A stretch of DNA of 64,000 nucleotides from Mastigias papua (taxonomy: Eukaryota; Cnidaria; Scyphozoa; Rhizostomeae; Mastigiidae), in assembly GCA_964019165.1 (NCBI GenBank), contig OZ025282.1, positions 8,983,529-9,047,528 of the forward strand, in the 5' to 3' direction. This document shows, piece by piece, positions 46,300-60,293 of this stretch. The notes beneath the pieces are model-generated. The model made no database searches. It saw only the letters and a program-made list of their open reading frames with translations, and was not told where the DNA came from. Position 1 is the stretch's first letter, and each line of letters starts with the position of its first letter. The position numbers and the translations under genes were made by a program.

Positions 46300-49200
46300 C
46301 TCCCTTTATGGGGGAAGGAGGAGGGTTGGGCATGAGGTGCAGATACCATGCCTGTAAAAAGAAAAAACGATTGAAATTGATGGCATTAAAGAATTCAGAT
46401 AGACTTCCATGCCGGCTCGGACGTCGCCCGGTTAAACAAGGTCCGCGTTCCCAGCTTGGGTGCCAGGGCTGGGTCGAAAAGTTGACTACTGGTCCAAAGA
46501 TGAAAGTAGCTCGAAAAATATTAAAAATTGGAACTTGGAATGTGCAAACTCTCTGGAGAGCGGGCAAACTAGACTTGTTTCGTGAGGAGATGAAGCCATA
46601 TGAGTGTGATATTCTTGGAATAGCTGAAATGCGTTGGACTGGAACAGGTGAAATTGGTGGAGGGGAAGTTATTTGATCAGGAGAGGGTAAAGATTATGAA
46701 AGAGGAGTTGGTTTCCTACTCAGTAAAAAGGCAAGAGGTTGTCTTCTTGGGTATAAACCTATCTGTCCTAGAATTATTGTTGCAAGATTTAGTGGCCAGC
46801 CATTTAATATAACAGTCATTCAAGTTTATGCTCCAACAGCTGATAGTTCAGATGAAGATGTAGAGGAATTTTACAGTCTGATTGAAAGTACACAGAAGGA
46901 TCTTCCAAGCAAAGATATATGTATTGCATTAGGAGATTGGAATGCTAAAATTGGTGTAAACATCGAAGGTCTTGAAAGTTGCATGGGCAGATATGGATAT
47001 GGGGAGCGGAATGAAAGAGGTGAAAGATTAATAGAATTTGCCATGAAAAATAACTTACTTATAGCCAACACTCGTTTCCAACAAAAAAGCAGTAGAAAGA
47101 GAATTTGGCTTTTGCCAGATGGTATCCATAAGAATATGATAGATATAATATTGATTGACAAGAGATGAAAAATCAGCTGTATGAAATTGCAGAACATACC
47201 AGGGTGCAGACGTTAGCTCCGATCATAGTCTGGTTATGTGCAAAGTTCAGATTAGACTTAAGTGCACAAGTAAAAATACGACCAAATCTAGAATAAATGC
47301 TGAACTAGTAAAAGATCTGGAAGTTAAAAATGCATTTTGTGCTACATTAAAGAACGTGTTAGTTTCAGAGAAGGAAACATTGGGATAAAGTGGAATTCAA
47401 GATCTAGAAAAAAGAACAGATGCATTGTACAATGCAATCTCTCAAGCAATTAAGGAGAATATTCCTAAAGTAAGACCACCTAATAAACGATGGATTACGC
47501 AGAAAACTTTAGAACTTGCTGACAAAAAAGGACAAGTGAAGAACATTTGATTGTAATCACCTGAGAAAATGAACCAATACAGAAAATTATGCAATGATGT
47601 ACGTACTGCAGCTAGATCAGATAAGAAGAACTGGTTGAAAAAACAGTGCCAAGGAATAGAAAGAAGCAGTTTAGGTAACAATATTCACAAGATGTACAAG
47701 GTTATTAAAGAACTTAACAGGAACTGGCAACCGAAACAAAAGTTATAAAAACGAGGGACGGAAGATTGTTAACCATGACAAAGGAAATATCACAGCGGTG
47801 GACAGAATATTGCAAAGAACCTTTTGCTAAGACAGGTGATTATGGGGAAAAGGCTAAGTAACTGATCAGTATCTCACCGCCTAGTAACACCTTTAATGAC
47901 AGATCGTTATTCAGTGAAGTTGAGGAAGCACTGAGGAAAATGAAGTTAGGAAAAAGTCCTGGAATAGACCAAATTAGTGCTGAAATAATTCTAGCAGGGA
48001 AAAAAATACTCCAGGAGGAACTGTATGAGATTTTTAATTTGGCATGGAAAGCGGAAGTAATTCCAGAAGAATGGAAAAAATCTATACTTATGGCAATACC
48101 AAAGAAAGGGGATCAAAGTGAGTCTACAAAACTTTGTCATTGATGAATCATCTGCTTAAGATGTTTTTGTTGATTGTATTAAAAAGGCTGCAAGCAAGAG
48201 TTGAACCATTCTTGGCAGAGGAGCAGGCAGGCTTCAGAAAAGATAGAGCACTGTACAACAAATATTTAATGCTAAGATTGATAGCTGAAAGGACCTTACG
48301 AAAGCAGCAAAAATTTGTCTACAATTGTTTCATTGACTTTAGAAAGGCATTTGACACTGTAAGCCATGATGTATGCTGGGCAGTTCTAAGGTCATACGGA
48401 GTTGAAGAGAAAATAATTAATATATTGTCACACATATATGAGAACTCTAAAGCAGCTGTACGACTTGGCAAGGATATATGAGACTGGATCAATCAGGAAA
48501 TGGGAACAAAACAGGGGATCCCATCTCACCTACTTTGTTTATTACATACCTTGAAAGAGTACTAGAGCGGCTATAAGATATGGAGAAAGGGATATCAGTA
48601 CATGGACATTGTATCAATAACTTGAGATTTGCAGATGATATTGATGTGCTAGCGAGCAACTGGGAAGATCTTCAGGAGATGGTGGATATTGTTAGCGAGG
48701 ATGGCAAAAAGGCTGGTCTTATTAAAAATGAACGAAAGACAGAGACACTTGTAGTTGGCAAAGAGGGTGTTTGTGATGACATAAAGCTCAATACCCATGC
48801 CATTAAAAATATTGACTAGTTTTTGTATTTGGGTAGTCTCATGACATGGAACAATGATGTTAGCAAGGAGGTAAACAGACGAATTGGAAAAGCTCAAGGT
48901 GTAATGGCAGAATGTAATGTAGTGTGGAAGAGTACTGACATCGGTATAGGGATTAAACTGAAAATACTACAGACATGTGTCTTCAGTGTCCTTCTTTATG
49001 CCTGTGAAGCCTGGACATTAAAGAAGAATGATGTGAGGCGGCTCCTGGCTTTTGAAATGAGATGTTACCGAAGATGAATATAAATGGTACGAAAAGGTCC
49101 CCAATAAGGAGGTTAGAAACAGAGTGAAAACTGGAAACAATGTGGCACAGCAGGTCATAAGAAGGAAGTTAGGGCTGCTTGGACATACTTATCGGATGAA

Positions 49201-49425
49201 AGGTGCCAGACTGGTGAAGAGCATAGTGTTTGGGATGATGGAAGGTACCAATAAAAGAGGAAGACCAACACGAGAATGGCTAGATGACATATAGGAATGA
49301 TGTGGGAAAAGGGTAGATGATGTTTGTAAAGAAGCGATGAACAGGATAAATTGGAAGAAATGTGTGGACAGAGTCGTCAACACCAATGGGCAATGGACCC
49401 ACGGAGATTAATAATAACAATAATA
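46300..49425 (+). mobile_element. LINE (endonuclease plus reverse transcriptase), degenerate
   Basis: Plus-strand frames show an AP-type endonuclease: IGTWNVQTLW, ILGIAEMRW, GDWNAKIG, and SSDHSLVMC near 46530-47250. Reverse transcriptase blocks follow: LGKSPGIDQISAEII (47946), AGFRKDRA, FIDFRKAFDTVSHD (48330-48380), FADDIDVLA (48630), and a C-terminal YACEAWTLKK, RKLRLLGHTYRMKG, KRGRPTREWLDDI. It ends in an AT-rich aataataacaataat tail, typical of LINE 3' ends. In-frame stops occur near 46674, 47166, 48141, 48479 and 48820, so it is inactive. The 5' edge is approximate and close to the end of the Gypsy element. The clade is not certain. Confidence 0.8.
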
Positions 49426-51155
49426 TTTGTGTGCATACACATTGAGTAAAGAGACATCCGTAACTTTAGTTTGACGCCTACCTCGAATGCCTGTAATGAT
49501 TTAACCTGCTTTATCACCCACTCTTGAATTAGCAATAAGATTGAATTTGCGCCTGCTTACCTCTAAACGTATCATTACCTATATCAATTGCCCTTTATAA
49601 CCTGAATGACTTCTTATCTGCTCTAGCGCCCGTTTCTATATTCCGGAGCTACTCTACCAGTCGATGATTATTTTGACATAGCGCTAGCACCTTCTTCCCT
49701 ATTCTAGTGCTGCCCTAGTGCCTTCTTATCTACTCTAGTAACGCTATAGCCCTCCTTTTTTTATTCTGGGCACCTCTGGCACCCTTTTCTCTACTCTGGG
49801 AGCCCTTCACAACTCTCTACCGGGGGCAACGAGCCCCAGGCCCCCATGCCAAGTCGCCAATGATTCCAGACGATATATAGTTGTTCAAGAGTCTCAACCA
49901 GATTTCACTGCTCAAACTTATGTCAATGTCCCTCTCATCTGACCAAACCTAGCTTTCCCCCATTGCAATTCTTGATCGCATGTCTGCATCGCATCTATCT
50001 TCACTTATCATCGTCATGAATAAGGTACATGCACACACAGCCAGTCAATTACTAAGCATTCGTGTGAAATAATTCTCCCCTATAACGCTATCCAGAAATT
50101 CTGAGCCTTGTCAGTCATGAGTGGGTGCTAGATGAATCTAATAAGTTAAACTATGATAGGACAAATGGAGCTATAATTCCTCAAGAACTAGTGAACATGA
50201 TATATGGCAGCGTATTTAGAGAAGGCATGGAAGCATATGATGGTAATGAAGATAATAACAATGAACATGAATAGAGTGATGAAGCAGAAACTAATAATGC
50301 TGAAATTGACAATTTGATCTATATTATGTTTGAAGACTGTGATAGCAATGAAGATTATTTTGAAAAATCTATTTCAGGAAAAGCTCTGTTGTCAAAAGGA
50401 ATACTTCTGACTTGTTTGAAAAGTGAAATTCCATATTACCATAAAAAATGTTGATAAAAATATGCTTAGCTATTTAATGGAGCAAAAAAGTCAGACTACA
50501 GTTATTTCTTGCCATGCACTTGTGTGCCTTTTATTGCTTATTATCCATTTTATTTTACTTCCTATTTATTTAAAGCTGGCCAAAAGTAGCTACCAAGCTA
50601 ATCTAGGTAAATAAAACTTTGCTTTATTTCTCTACTTACCTTTTCAAACCAAACTTGAAGTAACGTATGTTGAAAATCAAAAGAATAAGCTGCTTAAACG
50701 TCGCATGAAGTTAGAAACTCGCTTCTACATTCATAGGATGTATCTTCTGTTATGCGCATGCGCAAGATCAAGTTGATTACGCGCATGTGCACAGCTACAG
50801 TGAGAAGATTCACTCGCTGAAATCATCACTCACATCAAGAGTACCGTTTTCGCATTTGCTAGGTAAAAGCAGTTTGTAAGTGATATTACTTTGTAGAGGG
50901 AGTGACGTTGATTAACTAAGGCAGGTCACAGCTATAATTTGATGACAAAATCATTTAGTTACGTTACAATTCACAAATGACCCGATGACTAGAGTTTCAA
51001 CAACCTGATTTTGTATAGGCACATCAGAGCATTCCAATCCTATCTACTGCCATCTTCCCAGAGTTCTACAATCACTGCCAAAAGTCCTTGGAACACACAT
51101 TGAATAATGAAGTGTATTTGACAATAGTGCATTTCCGGTCAAATTTGATGGCTAC
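49426..51155. other. No supported gene
   Basis: Short frames only. Around 50100-50450 an interrupted plus-strand frame (NGAIIPQELVNMIYG..., then acidic EDNNNE) might be a transposon remnant, but I cannot name it. Confidence 0.4.
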
Positions 51156-51159
51156 TAAT

Positions 51160-51286
51160 CCCCTCCCCCCTTAAAACAATGTTGAGATAAAAGCCTAGTT
51201 CCTAGGGTGCTATTTGAGAGCAAATTGACGTGTCAGATGCGAGTAATCCCTGAATAATACAATATTGTTTTAAGGGGGAGAGGGGG
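51160..51286. mobile_element. Small inverted-repeat element
   Basis: Left end cccctcccccct then taaaacaatgttg. Right end caatattgttttaaggggga and gaggggg. These are near-perfect inverted repeats of about 26 bases, separated by some 70 bases. MITE-like; no target duplication confirmed. Confidence 0.5.
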
Positions 51287-52749
51287 ACTTTGTTCTATGA
51301 GTCAAAAAAATGTAAGTGTTCCAAGACATTTGAGAGTGATCGTAACTTCACCTGAAAAGCTGATAAATTGACATGTAAGCAAATACAACCCTATGCTTAC
51401 TAGGACCTAGATGTCACAAAATAACTGCTTTTCAAGGCTACTCTGTCGCGTCTTCGCGTAAAGTGTGAAGAAGCTTCACAAAACTGTATACTTCAGCTTA
51501 ATTCAAAACACTTCACATCAAAATAAACTCAATGACTCTTTCATAAGACTGCAGTCAAGTAAATAACTCACTTGCAGTGAAGTGAAAGAAAGTTATCTGA
51601 AAGAACCTCCAGATTGTATTGAATCATGGAGAGGTAAGCCTACATCATTCTGAGAGTTGCTCTTCGGCAAATGCCCCTTCGCATCGCTATTTCGTTAACA
51701 CTAAGCACTACTGTCTCAACAGATCTACAGTTCTTTCAGAATACCTTTAATAAATACATCAAAGTATGTTAAGTGCTTTATGGGCCACATGAAAATAAAT
51801 CAATTGATACCCTCCTTCCCCCTTGGAGGCGTTGTGTAAAGGGTCAATGACCCCTTATATGTGTAGGCCGCAGGGTCGATATAGTAGAGCATACTCCCTA
51901 CGGTATCTTTTTTGTAGTTTCATGTACTGTGTAAGAATTATGAGTATAACAAAAATAAAAACGAATGACAGCTCTAATCTTACCACAATACCTTGAACCG
52001 ACTATTCACTCTTCTTAAAAATACACCCATACCTAAACCCTCTTGCGGTCCGAAGAAAATTGCTCATCGCCCAAACAGGGGTCGTGATCAACAAACGTAA
52101 AACTCCTGCTTTATCCAATTGGCAACATGGTATCCAGAAACTATTCCCACAACGGTACACGGACATACCAGTGAAAATCACAACTACGCACAAAGAAGCG
52201 TAGATTGAAGAAGTAAAGAAGAAACAGTATATGGGGAAGTGCAATTGACAAATAACTTACAAAATGAGAAACCCGAAGGTTTTGAAACACAGAACATCAA
52301 GAGATTTCTGTAATGACAAATTTCAACTTTCATGAAAGAATAAAGGTTGAAATAGCGAAAGAAAACTTTTCTTATGTCAGTGTGTTCACGTCTTTATGCA
52401 AGTAAGAATAACCCAGGCAAACTAAAATTCTTTGCAAGCTTTGTGACCTCTTAACCACATTAACATTTCTATCCAAAAAAGGTGTAGAAAACACAGTTCT
52501 GTATTTGTTAATCTACTTATGATTAATAATATCATAAGTGTACAAAAAATCTATAGCTCAGGGTTCCAGCGATGAGACGGAAGTCACTTCCTTTGGTGCG
52601 AAATGAAAATATTGATCACAAGTAGAATTCATTTACGAAGACCGAAAATCAATTATCGACTGGATTCACTACAATCATATTAGTATAAACCAATACTGAA
52701 TGATAGTTGCACATATTTCGGTTCCTAGCAAAAAAAAGATAGTATAAGG

Positions 52750-52850
52750 GTATTATCAAAATGGAAACGCTGAGAGCTAATGAGAGATCGAGTGCCTTAA
52801 GTGGGCATGTAGTATATGCTATGCGGCCTTTCCTCCATGCTCTTGTCTGT
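52750..52850 (-). other. Conserved block 4, surface-protein gene C
   Basis: Contains tcgagtgccttaagtgggca and atgcggcctttcctcc, shared with the blocks near 10.87 kb (gene A) and 26.35 kb (gene B). It lies beyond exon 3 of gene C in the direction of transcription. Role unclear. Confidence 0.45.
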
Positions 52851-53472
52851 CTCTTGTTTGTTTGTCTAGGAAGTTTAAGGCATATCTCACAAGTCATTGC
52901 AAGAGCACAAGGTATATTTGGTAAGTCCGATGTAACTTGCAGCTCTTCAAGCACTGTAGATGTGATCTTTCATATCAAATCAAACAGCTATGGTGTTCTT
53001 GTGAGATAGAATTTTGCTTACAGGCAAACACAATGAAAATCGCCAACACAAAGATGCTAAAAAAACATTGGCAATTCACCTCTGTCGACAGACCTTACTC
53101 TTAAAGGTTATAATCATATACCAAAATTTGTACAATAGATAATGAATGGAATTATACATAAATGGAGGTGCATCATGTTATGAACCAAATAATATAATGC
53201 TCATCTCGATACTTCGATCATTAAGCTGCAATAATAAATGGCATACAAAACCAACGACCAAAGCAGCTTATTGCAGAAAATTCAGTATTGTTGCTTATTG
53301 AACTAAATTGCATGTCTAATAATTTTACTGCAATAAAATATCTATCCATGAAGCAATCCAAAATGATTTCAGGTAAGCGCAACACTAAGCCAAGCTAAAG
53401 CTAAGCAATAAGACGATGGTACAGCAATCACTTTGACTGTATAGCCACGGAATAATCCAAAATTCTGCATAC

Positions 53473-53550
53473 CGTTACTTCTGTCGAGTCTTTCAATTGA
53501 CAGAATTACGGAAACATCTTAATCTTGTAGCGCAAGATTCATTTGCCTGC
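53473..53550 (-). CDS. Surface-protein gene C, exon 3 (3' UTR)
   Basis: Acceptor CATTTCAG|GCAG and donor AACG|GTATGC, with sequence clearly matching the exon 3 copies of genes A and B (AATGAATCTTG, then AGTAACGG near the end). Gene C has its stop in exon 2, so this would be untranslated. Confidence 0.5.
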
Positions 53551-56500
53551 CTGAAATGAGAAATAAAGGCACTATGGATATAACGGTGGAAGCATCTACT
53601 TACAGATCTGAGAGCCTAATAATTTATAGGTAAGAGGGATTGGTCTGATATAATATAATTTCTTTTGAAAGTTTCTACTTCATCAAAACATTAAACAAAT
53701 GTACACCTCTCTATAAGTAGGCAGTTTACAAATGGTTTGCCTGATAATACAGAAGATTTAGTACTACCTTATAGTGAACACAAAACAAAAATTGTAGCTA
53801 AAAAGTCACGTTCTGGATTAGACCATTCATTATATCTGCAAACAGAATATGTAATATGTCGATCGTATTGCTATATTTATTAATCGTTCTATAATAAATT
53901 TCCTTGTATTGCCATCAAAATTAAGTTCATTCATCATGTCCAGGAAAGAAGTCAACGATCTGTTCATGACAACGAGTGCTCCCATTGCAGGGGCGCAACT
54001 AGGAATTTCTTAGGACAAGGGCTTAATCAACAGAAAAAGGCACACTACGCACTTGCTAGAGAGAGTATATGTTAAAATTATGCTTTTCAGATTTTGAAAC
54101 AAAGAAATCGTCCCGGAAATTTCACGATTTGATTACTTTCTTGTGAAACAAAGATTATAAGCAGATCTACTAGAAACTCTCGGTACTACTGCTCCTTTCT
54201 AATTGAGTTAGAGGAGAGATTGGACTCGTAAACAATAGTCAGTTGGAGAACGTAAAGAGAATTTGAAAGCTAAAGTAATATAAGATCAGGTCTGATGTCA
54301 TCTGAAATTATGAATGGACTAAGATAGCCAGGAAGATCAGAAAATAGTTTGATACCCATTACAGCTTTGAGAAGCTTAGTAACATATTGTAGAACAGAGT
54401 TGCGACGCCATGTAGAGCGTCCCGTGATCAAGGTAGCTCTTACAGCATGCAACAATGTGAAGAAGAGTTTTAGAATGTAAACAAAAAGAGAACACTGATG
54501 TTGAGCTTATACCCCATTTAGGAAGATATCTTCTAGTGGGGAGTGAGATATTCATATATGAACAGTAAAATTTTCAAGCATTTTATTTTGCACAGTTGAA
54601 CATATAGAGCTTAAGCTTACAAGGGATTGATCCGTAGCAAATGAAAAGAAAGAGCCTTGAGAAACAAGAGGGCCTTCAAGCCTTGATGCTTGGCTTAGAT
54701 TACCCATAGTATATTTTTACTATAAATAGCGCTATGTAGCGCCAACTGCAAACAAATTTATTATTATCACTATTATTACTATATAAGCGTATCTTCATGA
54801 GCTGTTCGGAAGGCATTTAAGATACTTTTAGAATTTTGATATGTGTCACATTGTACATTCATATTGGAGCTAGTACACTTACGACGATGTCTTACTTCTT
54901 GGTTTGTGGAAGATTAAGAGAGTTTCCTAAAGCTACTTGGCATTGTCTGAACTTTGTTGAAGGACGCTGAATGCTCAAGCCAGAATGTTTTGGAAAGAAA
55001 GATGTTACTGAGATTAGCATTTATAGGGAGTTCTAGCCATTGGAAAGATTCCTACAGACAAACGTTTTTGAGAGATCTGCTACCGTCAAATGCCAAGACA
55101 TTTTGAGAAGACATATCTCTGATAAAGGAGCAATATGTTTTTGAGGTGTATTGGCAGTTTATCAATATCTGACAAAAAGGACCCCAAAATATCAACAAAT
55201 TACAATTTGTGCTTCAGCTTTGACATACTGAAGTCAAAATGTCTGCCAAAATACCGAAAGGATTCATCATTCTTTATAGGAGGCAATTGTTCATTGTAAA
55301 TAATAAGCATTAGTTGAAATTATATAGACTTTGTCGATCCTTTCTCATACAAAAAATGACACATCTATCGACTCTAATGACCATAACCGTCCACTGACAC
55401 AAGATGACAAAACAATTTAGAAGCAATTGGTTTTCCCTTTCATCCTAGGTAACAGCTCCCGCATCATCATTAAATTGAAACCAGTGGACTGGCGTGAACG
55501 AAGGACTCTAATCATTACTATTAGAATATCCAAACAGACGAAATATATCGGCCTTGATGTGCTGAATAATTGTTGAAACACATGTTAAAAATGAGAGGAA
55601 TGAGGCATTCACCTTGCAGTACACCTCTACCAAACAAGGAGGAAAGATATTCAATATTCAGATGCGATGATAGATGTTCTAAAATCAGTGCAAAGACTTC
55701 TGACTAAGGTCTGAATGTGATTAGGAACATGACGGTATCGGAGAACTTCACCTATTAGACTATAATGAACTTCACCAAAAGCATGCTATGCTTTTGGTGA
55801 AGTTCATCATCTTTTGTATTCTATGCTTAATATAATTGGTTGTGTTCAGAAAATCGAAGATAGATTTCGAAGAGCTGATGTATCTTGAGAGGAATTGCGT
55901 CCAGTTTGATTGGACCAAAATTAGATGGCTCACATGTGTCTCCAATTTTGAGGAAGAAAGTGCAGGCTCTTTTCAATTCATTTTATAAAGTAATAGATGA
56001 TAAAGCTGACAGCAACTGAGGTTTGCTGCAATAGATTCTGATAGGTATCTGTTTAGTAAGCAGGAAAGGATATTTATCACTGGAATGAGTTATGTGTTGC
56101 AGAAATGGCCCCATAGCAAACATAATTATCCACATTAACATAGAAAAAAAGAGTTCTTATCATATATAGTGTACCAACGGCCTACAGGTATGACCGTTAG
56201 AGAGAGTTACAGACAAGTACCTACAAATACTGACTGCTTAGTTGGAACCAGGGTTTCAAACTGTTATCCTAGTAGAGCTAGTCAGACATTCTACCATCAC
56301 AGATAGCAATCAAGTTGCACCTGGTATTAATTATACATAGCAGAAGTGCTGTTTCTGGGGTTCTAGACACACAAGTATATTAGCACAAATGCTGTATCGC
56401 ATTTTATGACGGCAGGTCCCAGCATCCTCTGCTATGGTTTTACACCATACAAAGTATAACCAATCCATATTTTCTACCTAAACATGTCTTTTCAAATTTT

Positions 56501-57322
56501 CACCTAAAAACTGTACAATAAAAGGCACAGGAGGATGCTAAACATAGAAGCGTCGATTGCTTCTTTTTCCATAAAATAGACTCCAGTATCTAAATGCTTG
56601 TATACGACCGTTGTATATTAATCGCGACACCTGTTAGCAGATGCTCTCTATCCTAAGCTATACCTATATCGCTTCTCCAATTCAATACAAACTAAATAAA
56701 CATGCCTATTACTGCTATAACTTACAGAATCCTGATTAAAAAGACAAAAACTTCTAATACATAAAGACACTGTGCTTTTATTCTCATTTGTCGAGTATCA
56801 AACTACTTTGCGTACGTCCCAATCCATTTCATGTAGTTACATAAAGTAGCATCCACTGAGAATTTTTTGTTTTTCTATCTCATAAAACTTAAAAACACAG
56901 CAACAGCGAAACGGACCACGTGCCGGTCATAGCGGGAAAGGACTTGTTAGTCAGCGAGTTCCCACTATAACCAGTACTTACAATTTTAAAACTAAAGTAT
57001 TTAATATACGCTATTAACACATAACACAACACTTAGCACTTAACACTTAAAGTCTGTATTTGCAGGCACAGCGGATGAGGAGACTAGGCTAAGAGCACAC
57101 AACCCTTAATTGATTTCAAATAAAAAAAGAAGACCATAGATTGATCTCCATATTTATGCCTTAGAACCCAACCATTGCACAATCTTCTAATAGTAACATG
57201 AATAATATGTGGCAAACTCTGGACTTTATTGTGAAAAATGCTTAAGAACTCAAGACACAATGTCCTTTCAATTTCTTATAGATCTTCATAACTGAATTGG
57301 CGAAGAAGCAAAAAACACTCAC
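53551..57322. other. Intron 2 of gene C, no gene seen
   Basis: About 3.8 kb of AT-rich DNA with short frames. It contains the perfect hairpin at 55765-55807. No TE domain recognised by eye. Confidence 0.45.
55765..55807. repeat. Perfect 20-base inverted repeat, 3-base loop
   Basis: atgaacttcaccaaaagcat, gct, then its exact reverse complement. It lies in intron 2 of gene C. Part of the arm (gaacttcacc) also occurs at 55743-55752. It could form a hairpin or cruciform. Confidence 0.9.
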
Positions 57323-57394
57323 ATTTGACTCAGAGTTTTTCCTATTCATCATCCTCCTGAGGCAGGAATGGTACGTTAAAATGGTCCTGTTCAA
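57323..57394 (-). CDS. Surface-protein gene C, exon 2 (acidic tail and stop)
   Basis: Acceptor CTTTTCAG|TTGA and donor CAAAT|GTGAGT. Joined in phase 1 to the donor at 62356 it reads VEQDHFNVPFLPQEDDE and then TAG. It is the same 72-nt length as gene A exon 2 and shares NVPFLPQEDD with it. Compared with gene A, the codons after EDD have changed so that two stops (TAG, TGA) fall within the exon, giving a shorter tail. The first intron is about 5.0 kb, lengthened by a Harbinger-like and a pogo-like MITE. Confidence 0.75.
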
Positions 57395-57517
57395 CTGAAA
57401 AGGAAGAATGCCTTTTCTGTCAATTATTCGCATAAAGATGCAAAAAATATGAGCCTTCACACTAGGTTTGACATAAACAAAAATAAACTACCACGATAAG
57501 CCACTATAAATATGATA

Positions 57518-57518
<1 letters not shown>

Positions 57519-57565
<47 letters not shown>
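57519..57565. repeat. (ATT)n microsatellite
   Basis: About fifteen uninterrupted copies of the trinucleotide att, in intron 1 of gene C. Confidence 0.95.
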
Positions 57566-58814
57566 GAGTCAAGCAAATCTGCACCACAGTGTTAAAAGTG
57601 ACTTCAGTCAATCTCACAAACTTTATACTGAATACAATGTTATAAAATCTGTCAGTGATGGCAGAAGTAAGAGCATGGCAAACTTCGTGCTAGCATTACG
57701 TCATCAGGATCCAGGCAGGCGTCTTGAATGTTTGCGGGGCTATGGAGTGCGGTAGATGACCAAGGATTGTGGATGACGAGAGATAAATGAGAGGTTAAAT
57801 ATGGTCCATAAAATACTGGGAAATTATCTAGGAAAACTTAGAGGTCACTTCAGACGAGGCTTCCTTTCTAGCAAACAAGGAGTCACTTTGGTTGCACACA
57901 TTTCACAATTAGCGAGACATCAACTAGCTCCAATTAGCATTAACTACGCTAAAACCTCTTAACTATAACGACAACAATGAACAAATGAAAGCAGAAAGCA
58001 TACATTTATAACAATAATAATAAAGTCAAATCAGGATCCATGGCCAGAAGAATTAGGAAATTTATGACAATGAAGAAGGAGCTTCATCCAAGCGGTGAAG
58101 TTGCAAGACTATATGTTGGTAGGAAGAAGGGGGTCGGGGATTGATTAGTTGTGAGACTTTGGTCAAAATTGAGATAGAAACTTTAGCTTTGTTATATTAA
58201 GCACGTCACAGCTACTCAGTACCGTAGTGTGTAGTCCATAACTGTGCAAGGGGGGTGTGCATGATATAGGAGGACCCACCATTCTTGGGTCCGATGATGC
58301 AACAAAACCTTGTGAAATTTTACATTCTATAATGGCCTCAAACCATCTCCCAGACTAAATTCTAACTGAGCAGATTTACCGAAAAAGTATTAAAACATGT
58401 AGATATAACGACAAAGTTCTAAATCAGATAGATCTACAGACCAAGTTTCAAAGTTTGGAGCGTCGCACCCCCCACAGCCACAACACGCTACGCCCCATGG
58501 AGCTACTATCATGTGAATGATAAGAGATCTTGGGACAATAATTAGTGTAGAGAAAAATGGCCCAATTGAATATAAGACTATGGCAAAATGGGGATTGGAA
58601 GAGTGGACGGAAAAACCAACGCTAGGGAGATTCACTAGAGGTTCAGATGGGATTCATTGAAAAAACTGCTGGTCGTGGTTAAGGAGCGGAGACCTAAGAG
58701 GGTGCACAGAGGCAATAGTATGCAGTGCGCAGGAAAAGTCTCTGCGAACTAACTACAGAAAAACAAGCGATACGCCATTATGCAGAATGTCTGATGATAG
58801 AGGTGAAACAATTA

Positions 58815-59565
58815 GGCTGCGTGCACACTGCGAGCGAAATGCGAGGCGAAGCAAAGCGAAGCGAATGAGCAGAAGCGAACTGAAGCGAACGGAACATCAT
58901 GCAGAGAGCGAAAAAGCCGTGAATCTGACCTTGATGTAGTATGAACTTTACCACGGCAATTGTGTACTTAGCATGAACAAGAATGCTTTTATCCACAAAG
59001 AGAATATTTCTTAACTATTCTCTACTTTTGAAAATAAAACGATGTTGGGTTTCATAAACTTAGTAAAGAGGCAGGCCAGATTTTGGCGAATATCATCCGT
59101 TGATGCCACAATTGCGGAATCAGTTGGCAAAATGTAAGGATAATTTCTTTGGAATGAGTTCATCTACTTCCGATTCACTATTGGGATACAGCAGGGGATA
59201 CAGCAAACTCGATGTCACTATGCGAACCAAGGTACTAAATCTCAAAACCTGGTATCAGTAGAACAAGACTTGTAATTGCGTTCAGGTTAAACTTCTATAC
59301 ACTCCATTCACTGAATACACGATTTCAGTAAGTTATTGCTTATATTACACATGGTATTTACTGATTTCATCAAATAAACCAGGTCCAATGATGCTCTTCG
59401 CTTCATTTCGCTGCTACCAAATACACGCGAAGTAATATTCTCGCTCCGTTTCGCTTTCGCTCTGCCTCGGTGTGAACAGACGTATTGTTTTCAATACAAA
59501 CTATCTGTACGCTAATTCGCTCGTTCGCTTCGCTTTGCTTCGCTTCGCTCAGTGTGCACGCAGCC
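58815..59565. mobile_element. Harbinger-like MITE with long inverted repeats
   Basis: Ends ggctgcgtgcacactg and its exact complement cagtgtgcacgcagcc, flanked by tta at 58812-58814 and 59566-59568. Sub-terminal arrays of gcgaagcgaa/ttcgcttcgc extend the inverted repeats. The 3-bp TTA duplication suggests the PIF/Harbinger superfamily. The 751-bp interior has no transposase. It is in intron 1 of gene C. Confidence 0.75.
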
Positions 59566-60293
59566 TTAGTCATCTGGTAAGCGAATGTGCAAAACTGGCA
59601 CAAAGAGAATACAAAAGAAAACACGAAAAAGTACTAAGGTATATTAATTGGCTGCTAGTGGAGAAGTGTATATTTGATAGAGCCACAAAATGGTATTAAC
59701 AGAAACCAGGTGGAGTGCTAAAGAATTAAGACATTTAACCTACTAAGGCATTCTAATTATGATTCAAGTGTGATAGGATTATTCAGGCAATAAGGCCAGG
59801 CATTTTTGTAGATAAAAAAGTAAAAATGGGAGTAAAGACAATTCAGAATGTAATCCCCGGTGATAAAAGGAATAAAGACAAAGAACAAGAGAAAATGGAG
59901 AAGTATGAAAAATTAAAGGAAGAAATTGGAAGGGTACGGGGAAATGAAGAAGGATACAGTTATCCATGTTGCGATTCGTGCAAAAGGGATGCATATCGTA
60001 AATTGTTGACAGCTGTATGAAAACAATTGGAATTAATGTACAGTAAACTATGATAACAAAGCGAGCACTTCCAGGAACAGCAAAGACATTAATAATCACA
60101 TAGTCCGGGCTATAAGATATGAAAAGGCGGATCTTTTATTAGATTGTTGCTTATTATTCCCTCCTTACTTACCAGACCAACTATTATTGGAGTGTCTGTG
60201 AGAAAACAAAGTACCCATAATAATAATAATAATACTAATTTGTTTGCTTCAGGTTGGCATGATAATAGCTTCAAAGCTAACTAAAGTAAAGTA

